The position numbers and the translations under genes were made by a program. From an uncultured Christensenellaceae bacterium (GTDB taxonomy: Bacteria; Bacillota; Clostridia; Christensenellales; Borkfalkiaceae), in NCBI GenBank assembly GCA_910587365.1, contig CAJUKJ010000009.1:14210-53632 (forward strand): DNA of 39,423 nucleotides. Reading direction: 5' to 3'. The notes below the pieces were generated by a model. That model was not told where the DNA came from, searched no databases, and saw nothing but the letters and a program-made list of their open reading frames with translations. Within the stretch, counting starts at the first letter, position 1. Each line of letters opens with the position of its first letter. This document shows, one piece after another, positions 25,773 to 37,700 of the stretch.

Positions 25773-28700
25773 ATGAGAATTACAGGTACTAAAAAATTAT
25801 TATTAATATTTTTGACGCTTATATGCGCATTTGCAGTCGGCGTCGGGGTGGCGTTCAGCGTGAACACCGCCTCGTATACGCACGCCGCCTATGCACAGGA
25901 CGAAGCAGAAGTGACGCACGAGAGCAATATGGGTAAATATCTCGTAAAAAACGAAGACGATTGCGGTATGCACGAGGTGGATTATCTTGTGCCGCCCGAT
26001 AATATTTCTGATTATCCCGTTGCTACTCCTAACCCTACCATGTTGGATTACGGTTTCGGCTACGTATATTATTCAGACCCGTCAAAATTGGGAGACTGGA
26101 CGTGTTATGCTCCGCAGGCTAATGGCGGTCCATGGGGATGGGGTAACTACGATTATAACTGGAATATACATTACACTCATGGACAGACTGCTTATGTATA
26201 TCTTAATCCGGGCGAGACCTGGACAATGTACTATCGGGATAAGCGCGCAAACAGCCACGGCAACTGGTTAGTAAGATGCGGCGAACACGTTCTCGATCAG
26301 TTTTATAGTGAAAACCGAGTCGAGGTGCAGACATGTTGGTTTACAATTGACGCCGACGCCCCTACCGGCACTGTATATAATGCAGTTTTTGGTAGTTTTG
26401 ACGCTAATGACTGGGTACCTTTTTACTTTAACAGAATGTTTCATACGGGTACCAATATGAACCTGACTGCACGCGATTGGGAGTGGACGATTATAGTTGT
26501 CAGGTTGCCCCAAGAAAAACCCGAATTAGTTAACGATGGAAACGTTGTGGGCGATACCAAGTACGTAACTTACGACGGTACCCCCGCACCTATAAGCTTT
26601 ACACCCGACTACGGTATAGGCACGCTCGGCTGGTCTTCGGACTCGTCTGTTACTATGATTTCGCGTACAGACTGCCAGTCTGTCACACATCTTACGCTCG
26701 GCAGTTCTTCTGCAGGAACGCACGTTATAACGCTATATCCTGAGACTTATTTATCAGATTCGGAAATCAGAGCGAAAGTGACTTGGGGTACAGTGCCTAA
26801 TCTGTCATCATCAGGAGGTAAATGGGCGGACGGAACTTCGACGCGATTGACGTTCAAATTAGTGGTTGGCACGCAGACTACGATGATTCCTACTATGCAG
26901 AGGGACGCGGGCGTCGCCTCTAACGGACTGTCGAAGTACGTAAACGATACCGGTCAGAAGCAGACTATTACATTCTTAAACTGCGACCCGACATACGTCG
27001 GGTGGACGGGTAACGGTCTATATTTGGACTCCTGGGAAAATAACACGCTTACGCTATGGCAGGACCAGCAGGGTACTTTCTCCATAAGCTTGTACTTGCT
27101 TGTGCCGTCGGCTTGTACCTGGACTAACAACACAACAACCGACCAGACTTTTACGTTTACCATAGGACCTATGGCAATCGAAAAGCCTTACATACAGGGG
27201 CAACCTACAAATAATACGAAAACAGTAACGTATAACGGCTCGGCACAGAATATGGTGCTTGAGAATATTGAACAAGGTACGTTGACTATCCGTGCGCCGG
27301 GTCTGCCTTTCGACTACGGCGACGATAATACCGCGGTGTTTACCACCACCAACGCCGCGAACTTTACGGTAACGATTTCCCCCGCGCCCGGCTATTGTTG
27401 GAGCGACCTTTCCACAAACGAAATACAGTTTAAATTTACCATTAACGCGGTCAGATTGACCGCTCCCGTGCTTAAAGATACGGGTTCTAACGTAAACGGC
27501 AACACAAAAACCGTCGTGTACGACCCCGACGGCAGTTATGGCGAAATTAATATCGGCAACCTCGACAGGGACGGTTTATCGATAATTTCTTCGCTGACCG
27601 AGCTTGATTGGAATGCAAACTCGGAAGGCAGCTCAATCGGTACGATTACCCTCGGTGCGCAGAATGCGGAAACTTATCTTATCGACTTTTTGCCCAACAC
27701 CAACTACGAATGGGCTCCCGGAGTCAAAGCTCCTACGTTCGTACTTATAATCGAAAGGTACACTCTCGGTACGGCGAAGCCCCACATCGTCATAAGCGAC
27801 GAGGAGGACGCCGCTACCAAGCTTCCTGCTACCGTCCCTGACGAAAACGGCAAAGAGGTAGAAAATACAAATAAAATTTCGATAGTAGGCAATACAAAAA
27901 CCGTCGACTACCGCAACCCCTCACAAAAGTACATAACAATTTACGTGGGCGGCTTAGCCGACCAGTTCTACCTGGTAACGGCGGGACTCAACGCGGTATG
28001 GGATACCGAGGCGAAAACGCTTACCCTTTCGGGTACCGAGGCAAGTAACTACCTTATACAAATTACGCCTACAAGCAACTACAAGTGGGTTGACGATGCG
28101 GACGGTATGCAGGATACTGCCCTTAAAGACTTCAAGCTGGTTATTTCGGCTATTTTAAGGGACTCTATCCCTATGTACAAACAGGATACGTCCGGACACT
28201 GGACTTATGAAAGCAGTAAAAGGACTACCGTACAGTACGATACCCATGAAAAATATTTCCGTATAGGCGACCAGAAGGAAGACGACGTATACACTTACTT
28301 TGACAGCGAGGCTATGACCTGGGATCTCGTTAACGATGCGGGTCAGCTTATTTCCCATCCCGAAGGGTTCGGACTGTCAAGCACCAACGACGGTTCTAAC
28401 GGCATACTTGAATTTTATGCCGTAAATGCAGGAACTTATATAATCAGGCTTCAGCTCAAAGACTCGAACTACGCATGGCGCGACGGGTCTACGGTAAACG
28501 TTTATTATACGTTTACCGTCACTGCGATGCCTATCGATACGCCAAGACTTGTGGCGGAGGAGTGCGGAGGTAACGATACTCAAGGTAACGTCTACGGTAC
28601 TTATATGTACGGCAGGTTCGACGGCAATGCGTTTACTATGGCAATCGCCGTAAAGGCTGCCAGCTTTATAACCGCAACCTTCCCCTATGACGACAATCTC

Positions 28701-31700
28701 GGAAATATCTGGCAAGGCGAATGGAATTTCGACGATAAGCTTGAAGTAGACAGACTTTTCGTCCATGCAAGAAACGTAGGTACTCATACGGTAAGGCTTC
28801 AAATTACAGATAAAAACTACCGTTGGGCAGATGAAACCAAAGAGTTTTACGACTTCGAGCTGATTATCGACTATGCACGCGTAAACGGCGTAGACTTCTA
28901 TTATGACGACAATAAGGGGGAAAACTCCTTAACAAACGGCGAAAAGAAGATTGGCGGAAACAATTCTTCATACAGTGATGCCACGTTTGAAACCAACGTT
29001 ACGCAGTACGTAATTGTAAGGCGTGCCGCAGACGAGTTCAAGGACACTCCTTTCTACGAGCTTGACGGTACAGGTAAAAATATCGGTCAGTTTACCTTTA
29101 ATATCATCAATGCCGACGGTTACGACCATAGCGAAGTAATTATCGAAAAGGATTATTTCAAAATCCCCGTAGTAAATGCGGGACAGTACATTATACAGAT
29201 AGGTCTTACCGACAACTACAGCTGGTCAAACGGCAAAAGAACGCCCTATCAGTTTACTCTCAGTATGTCGGCAAAGGTTGTTGACCTTCCTAAGATGTTT
29301 GACAACTATAATGAAGGCAACGTCACAACAAACGCCAGCGGTGCGGAAAGGCTTGTTGAATATAAATTTGACACCAAGCGTCAGATTATGATTGAGCTTG
29401 GCGACGATTTTGAGGCTTTCTGCCTTTCAGAATACAGTAGTATTACGGGATACAACGGTGTTGCGGGCGACGCGCTCGTTAAAGATACCGACCCTAACCT
29501 TACACAGTTGGAAGGCAACTATGCTTCCTACGTTGACTCGGACGGTAAGCTTCATCACGTATTTGCATACACGGCAATAAACGCCGGTACTTATCATCTG
29601 TACGTGCAGCTTGCAAACCAGTTCAGCACTCCTAACTACGTGTGGAATATGGGCGACCATATGACCTTCACGCTGAGAATTACGCAGCAGCAGATTGACC
29701 TTCCCGAAGTATGGGTAACAAGTAAGGCTTCAATCGATTACAGCACGGTAAAGGGCGACGCGGACAGCAAGCAGATAAGCAGCGACATTCATTACAGTCT
29801 TAACTTGGCTTATATCGGCTCGCAGTACTACGTTTACGTTTTAGACGGGGCGTCCGGTAACACTATCCGCAACGAAGAGCTTGATATAACCGTCGAACCC
29901 GAAACAAACAACTACGACGGAGTATTTGATCCCGGCTTATACCATAAGACGGAACAGAACGGCGCGCAGGTTACAACTTCGTATCGGTTTATCCCCGTCA
30001 GGGCAAATACTTACACGATTACCGTTAAATTAAAGGTTAACGCGTACAACAATACAACCAACTATATCTGGGCGGGCGTTGCCGATTCAGAGTTGTCGGC
30101 AGACCGTGTGTTTACCTTCACTATCGATAAAGTGGTGGTAGACGTTCCCACGATAGACGGTTGGGCGCAGACGGTTGAAAACAACACGCAGTACGCATAT
30201 TTCACTTATGCGGCAGGTACGCACCAGTCGATAGACGTTATCGGTATCAATTTCGGTACAACAAGCCATCCTTTCGTTAAAGTCGATAAATCGGATATGG
30301 CAAAATATTCGTCAAGCGGTTCAACCGTTACGCTTACCACGAACCAAGGCGACGGCGGCGCGCGCGAGGCTATCGTTGCGGGCGTGTACTGGCTTTCGAT
30401 TTCGGTTGACGAGAAAAATGCAAGGTGGCGTACCGATACCGACGAATTGGACTTCGATACGAAGTATTTCTATATCGTAATCGAAAAAGCTCCCGTAGAT
30501 ATTCCTACAATTTCAACTACGCTTTCGCCCGACGTTGCAACAGTCGACCAAAGCAATTTGCAGGTTTCGGTTGTCTACAACGGGGAAAAGTGGTCGCCCG
30601 CTATGACTTTAAGCGGACTTGATTCGCGCTATATTTCCTACAAGCTTGCAACACCCGCAACAACCTACGGCGTTGCGCTTGGCGAAACCTACACAATAAG
30701 CACTTTATCTGCCGAAGCGGGTTACTATACCGTGGTGGTAAGTCTTGCCGACCCCGGAAACCTTATGTGGGCGGGACTCAACGGCGATTCAAGCGACCTT
30801 AACGTAAGCTTTGTAATCAAACCCAAGCTTGTAAATAAGCCTTTGGTAATAGACGAAAGTTCAATTTATCCGTCGGCGGTTTATACCGACACCTCGATGA
30901 CGGTAACCTTTAATTACGACTATTACGGCTTTAAAATCGAAAATTATTTAAGCGATACCCAGCTTATGAGCGTTTCCGTCATTGCGGCTCTGTTCGAGTC
31001 CTCGGTGGAAGACGCAGCCGCGGGTAAGCTTTTCTATACCGCGAAAAAGGCGGGCAGGTACGTCGTAAGGTTTACGCTTACGGGCAATGCCGAGTGGGAT
31101 GACGGAACGGGCAATTACGGAGGTTCCGACCCCATCGATTTAATACTGCTGATTGAAAAATTACAGTTCGATACGCCTTTCATCGTTAACGACATCGACC
31201 CCGATGATGCCGTTACCCAAATAAACGGAAACACCAAATCCACCGTATATAAATTCGTAAACGGCGCGGGCGTTTCGCAGTCCATTTCAATAGGTAACTA
31301 CGACGACCAGATTATGTCGCTTTCGGGCTTGGTTTCTTCGGTAAACGAACAGGGTATAGCCGACCCCAGCAGGCACGGCGTTGACCTTGCAACGGGTTAT
31401 TACGTAGTAAACGCTACGCTTGCAAGTACGGTAACAATCAGGTTCAGGATTAAAGATTTTGAAAACACTCGCTGGGATTTCGACGACGTAGAAGAAATAA
31501 CGTTTATTTTCCAGATAGATAAGCTTGAGCTTGCAAATCCCGTAATTGCGGACCAGTACCTTCTCGAACTTGAAAGCGTAACCGACGGAAATACCCTTTC
31601 GTCAGTGTTTGACAGCAGGCTTCATACCGCACTGGTTGAAAACATTCTGACGCGCGAGTATATGACGTTCAGGGATACCAGCCCTTATAACGACTCTTAC

Positions 31701-34700
31701 AAGGATAGGCTCGATTACGACCGCACGCCTACGGCAAATACTTATGTAAACGGCGTTGACAACACGGCGGGCTATCTTACCGTTGCAGACATTTACGGCT
31801 TCGGCAGCACCGACTATTTGCAGAACGGCGTAGACTATACGACCGAGGTCGAAGATAAGTTCGATTATATATTAATGCGCGTAACCCAGCCCGGAAGCTA
31901 TTCGCTTACCGTAACGCTTACGGACAACGCGAATATGTGCTGGCAGGGCGGAAATATTTCCGACCAAGTCATTACAATCGTAATAAACAAAATGGCTAAG
32001 CCCGCGCCTTCCATACAGGGAGCTTCGGGACTTACCCAAACCAAGCAGTACGAGGGCGGATACGTCTATTTCACAATCAACGACGTTTACAACGGCGTAG
32101 AAGTGGAGGGCGGCCCCGTAGTCGGTTATGAATATAACCAGTATACCTTAGGCAGACCGATAACTTCCGTACAGAACCCCGTCTGGGAGGTTGTAAGCTG
32201 GTACGGCGGAGTTATGACGCTCCGCGCAGTGGAAGTCGGTACTTACTCCATAACTATTAAAATAAGGAACACCGATACCACGGTGTGGACTAACACGACG
32301 GATACGGAAAGGACGTTTACGTTTACCGTAGACAAGCGCACGGTCGGCGTCGAGTATTCGTTTGAACCGTCTGAGTCTATAACCTATAACGGCAGTACGC
32401 CTACCTGGGCGATGAGTACTCCCGTCACGGCTACAATAACGCTTACCGACGTGCGCGCAAGGGAAACGGGCGTTATAGACAAGAACGTTGCTATTGAAAT
32501 ATTCTTCGTATCCAACAGCAATACGTCCGTACACAGAAATTCAGTTATAGTAACCTCTGCGGATTTCGTACAGGAGTTACAGGCTGACGGAACGTATCAT
32601 CTTTCATATGATTTTGCCCTTCCTTACGGCGAGGACGAAATGTCGCAGGGTGCTTACACTATTTACGTAGTGCAGAACGGTTCTGCGGGCAACTATATTG
32701 TAAACCAAAGCACGCAACAATTCAGGATAGCTGCGGACGCGGCACCGTTTGACCCCGATATGCTGGTATGGCAGTACAGGATTGACGACGGAAGCCTTGT
32801 AACGGTGGATTTAACGGCCGACTTGCAGGAGGACGGTGCGCTGCATCTTCCCTATCTTACCGACGGCGGCACGTACTTTTTCAGTGTAACGCTTACGGCT
32901 GAGGGTATGGACAGATTCGGTACGGGAACGCCGAGGGAAACGTTTGAAGCCGCGCTTGCCGACTGGGAAGTAAGGGTTGAAGGCACGCCCCAGGGCGCAA
33001 GCAACGCTTACGCGGGTTCGTACACATTCTCTATACGCATTACCGCGCTTGACCAGAATTTGTTCTTCTTCCCCACAACGACGTATTCATTGAAATACGT
33101 TATAGACCCTGTTAAATACGATTTATCGGGTCTTGAATGGGATTATGATTCCGACAATCCTTTCGTATTCGACAATACCGCGAAATACGTCAAAGTAACG
33201 GGTAATTTCCCCGCAGGACTTACCGTTTATTCCTATCTTGTAGACGGATGCGACTTCAACTCGCAGACCTACGGCGGAAGCTATAATACATCGGTAATTT
33301 TCACAAGCGCGAATAAGAACTACTTAATTCCCGACGCTAACGACCCCGACACCTACGAAGGCACGTTCGACTGGTTCTGCAACTGGACAATCGAAAAAGC
33401 CGAATTAGAGGTAAGCTGGTCGAAATCGGCAACGGTAAACGGGGCTACTATTTCTTATATCCCCGTGCTTACAAGCCATTCGGATAAAGTTACTTACACA
33501 TACTATCTGCATAACGGTACGGATTTCGAGGAAAGCGACGTTTTCGTAACGGGTCTGTGGAAGGTTTCCGCTACGCTCATTTCCGACCCCGAGCATCCCG
33601 CATACGACTATGCGCGCAGCTATACGCTTAAATTCGTCGACGAAAACGGCGACGAACGCACCGACCCCGACGAACAGTTCAATATCGACACCGAATCTGC
33701 GGGCGGCGGTATAAACGTTGTTCTCAAAGTCGGAAACAGGGACGACGACGGCGAAGTTAACGGAACGCAGATAATCGGCAACACTAACGGCTATGAATTT
33801 ATGTACAACGGTAAGCCTTTTGAAGCAGACTTCATAGGAATTACCTGTGTAACGGGTCTTGTTACCGCCGATAACGTAAAAATTACTTATTATAACGCAA
33901 ATAATCTTTACAAGGCTCTTCCGGGCGCACCTACCGAAGTAGGCAATTACGTAATTAAATTGTCGCTTGTCAATATGGAAAACGTAATTGACCCCAACGA
34001 CCCCATCGAATACAACCTTATATTCGACACGTTCTACTTCTCGATAATTAAGGGTACCTTCGACGTTTCCGAATTTACCTGGAAGCTCACGCACACGCCT
34101 CTCGGCGGGACGGAAGAAATTACCGCAACCTACGACGCGGACAACGACGTCTGGCTTAACGACGCCGACAATACGGCGGTTGACCTCGTTTACGACGGTG
34201 CGGCTTATACGTTGACGCTTGTAAGCTCTTACGGCGAAGACGTTATTAAAGCTACTTATAAAAACGCCAGCAAGCAGGACGCAGGTTCGTACACTACAAC
34301 GGTTGTATTCAGTTACGACTCCACTAAGTGGAACGTACCCGACAGCTCGCTCAACTCCATTAGTTGGAGCATAAGAAAGGCGGTTTTAAGTCTTTCGCAA
34401 ATCGAGTGGACATATACGGGCGAATTCGAGTATGAGCAGACGGGCGGAAAGGCAAAGGACTACAGCGTAACGCTTAACAATATCCCCGAGCTTTTGACCG
34501 ATTACGTTTCTTACTCCACAACCCGCGGCGACGCGGCTGTGGAAAACGCCAACAGCCAGGCGGGAGAGTACGTTACCACCTGCACGATTGCTGAGTTTGA
34601 AAATGCAAATTACGAAGTAGGCGAATGGCCCGCTTCCGTACCGCAGTCGCTTACCTGGAAAATCGCACCCAAGGTTATTTCAATCCCCGAAAGCAGCGGA

Positions 34701-37700
34701 ACGTGGGAAGCTTACGACGGAAGACAGCACAACCTGCTTACCGCGATAAGCCTTATCACGGAATGGAAGGAATACTTCTCTATTACCGTAAAATTCAACA
34801 ATGCGGCGTACAACGGTACTTCGGCATACGGCTATGAGTTTACCGCACAGAACGCAGGTGCTTACACCTTTACGTTAAAGCTCAATTCGGGCATAAACGG
34901 CAACAACGTAGTAAACGTCGGCTGGGCTTCTGGCGATGACGTCGTAACCGGCGACCAGACCGTAACGTTAAACGTTGCAAAAGCGGAAATGTACGTCGAT
35001 TCCTGGTACGGCGAGAACGAGCTTGCAAAGGCGCACTTCACGGGCAATTATATCCTTGAAAAGGCTGTCAGCTACGACTTCTACCGCGATACCGGTTCGG
35101 GAATAGTAGCGGCAAACAAGGTAACGCTTGATACCGTCCTCTCTTCAAACGGCGGGGAAAACTTCTTAATCGTACCTTACGTCAAGAGCGAGTACGGCAG
35201 CAACATAGTTCTTACCTACGCTCCCGGACAGCAGTACTATTCGTTTACCACTCTTTTAATAAATACAGACCCCGACGCACAGATTCAGGTCGCTAAAAAG
35301 CCCCATATTTCGGGTTATATGCTTAAAGACGAAAACCTTGAAGACGTGTTCATTCCCTTTGAAGACGTGCCTGAAGGCGACCACGTGTTTGTAATTTACA
35401 GCGGTTCGGAAGTAAGGTTCGTAATAGATATGTGGGAAGAGTATTACGAAAACTACCTCGAAGTATGGGGCGGCGACAGCCTTACCCAGAGCGAGGCGGG
35501 GCTGTACACCATAACCTTGATGCTTAAAAAGGATACCGAGCATCCCCTGTATTGGTCGCGCACGGAAAATGCAGACGGAACATATACCTACGACCGTTCG
35601 TCGGTAACGCTGACATTTGAAATTAAGTACCGTATGCTCGATTTACCCGAGCTTGAAGAGGTAGAGTACGACGGCGAAGAGGTTGATATTTTACAGGCTT
35701 CGCTCGGCGAAGATTACGACGCTCTTATCGAATCTTACGGCGAGTACGTCGATATTACCGGCAACACCGCAACCGACGCGGGCACTTACACGCTTTACCT
35801 GACCATTAAGGATGAATACCTTAATACGGTAAGATGGGATAACGGAACGTCCTTCGGACAGCCCGGAACGTATGAACTAACCTGGAAAATCAATCCAATA
35901 AGAATACGCAGACCCCAGCTTGCGGCAGGCGTTACCATAACCTATGACGGTAAAGAACACAGCATATTCGAGCTTCTCGACGGATATTCGGAAACGGGAC
36001 TTTCGCCTGAGCTTGCAAAGCTTATGCAGTACGTCAGAATTTCTTCCGAGGGCAGCCGAGGAATAAACGCAAGCGATACTTACCTTGCAACGTTTACGCT
36101 TATAAACAGCAACTTCATCTGGGTGGACGAATACGACGTTCCCACTTCCGACGGAGAAAGCATTTCCTTGGGCTGGGCTATCGCAAGACAAAGGCTCGAT
36201 TTCAGCAAGCTTGACTGGAATAATCCTTCCGCCAAGTTTGAGTACACGCTGGTAAACGGCGAAGTTCAGAAAGTCGGCATCGAGCTTGTAAATCTTCCCA
36301 TCGAGCTTCAGGAATATGTTTATTATCTGACTTATTTTGAAGACGGAAGCAGTGAATTGACCAATAAGGCCTCTGAAATAGGCTCTTACAGGACGGTAGT
36401 GTACTTTATGCAGGACGAGGTTGATTTCAACAACTTCGAGCTTGGCGACGCGACGGAATTCAGAAATAAATACCATTCGGAAGAAGGCTTCGCGGAAATT
36501 ACCTGGTCTATTACACAAAGACAGTTTACCATTCCCGTAGACAATCAAGGCGATTGGTCATACTTCGACGGGGATATCCACGACCTTATGAAGCTTCTCG
36601 GCTTTGAAGAGGGCTGGGACGAATATCTTACCGTTAAAGTCGAATACGACGGCGACGGAAAAGGATTTAAGGATTACGAAGGTATCGACGGCGACCCCTA
36701 TATGGCGTTTAAGATCGGTTCGTACCGTATTACCCTTAAAATAAAGGAAGAAATAAATGCGGACGGCACCGTGTTCGTTACCTGGGCTGATGCAGACTGG
36801 GATACGGAAATTACGGTTACCATAACGTGCGACCAGCTTGTTATAGACGACTTTGTATGGAATGAACAGGATCAGCACTCTACGGTAAGCTCTTCCATAT
36901 TCGACGGCTTGCCCGATTCCGTAAAGGAAATGTTTGAATACGTCATTTACGACGCGGACATTTACGAAACTTACGGCACTTACGAATACTTTACCGTTGA
37001 CGAAACGGTTGACGAAGTATTTGAAAGGGGCGAAGGTTACCGTTATTTCATAGAATTCAGAATTAAGCCCATTGCAGATTATCAGTATGCAATCGAAACA
37101 GGCATAAGCTTATCCAATAACTTATATGAGTTTGGTAACTTCAATTTCTCAGGTCCTGTAATTTGGGTACCGTTACCCGAACTTGAAACGACTTCAAAAA
37201 CATTTGCGGGTCACGATATTGAATTTAAAGTGGCAAACTGGGATAGCATCTATGCAATTCCCGACGATGTCAAGGACTATTATGCAGGTTTGGGCGTAGA
37301 CCTTTCAAATAAGGATTACTACCTGTATTCGATGGGCAACGACTTCGACGTAAGTACCGGCGCAATGAAAGTATTCGCCGCAGGCGATTACAGGCTTGCA
37401 CTGCGCTTCATATCAGGCGTCAACCTTTCCTGGTACGACAAGTCGAAGTACAGGGTAGAAAACGGACACCTCGTATTAATTTCTACGGGCGCACAGCTTA
37501 GCGAAGCCGAAGAAGAGGAGCTTATAAACCGCAAAGCCCAGTCGCTTGACTTTACCGTAAATAAAGCAAGCCTGAAAAAGATAGACGACAGTTTATTTGA
37601 AGATTTATTGTTGGAACTTGAATATACGGGTACAAAACAAAACGTCACTACGTCGTTCAGTATATTCGATACACTGAGGGCAATGTACGGCGATTTGATT

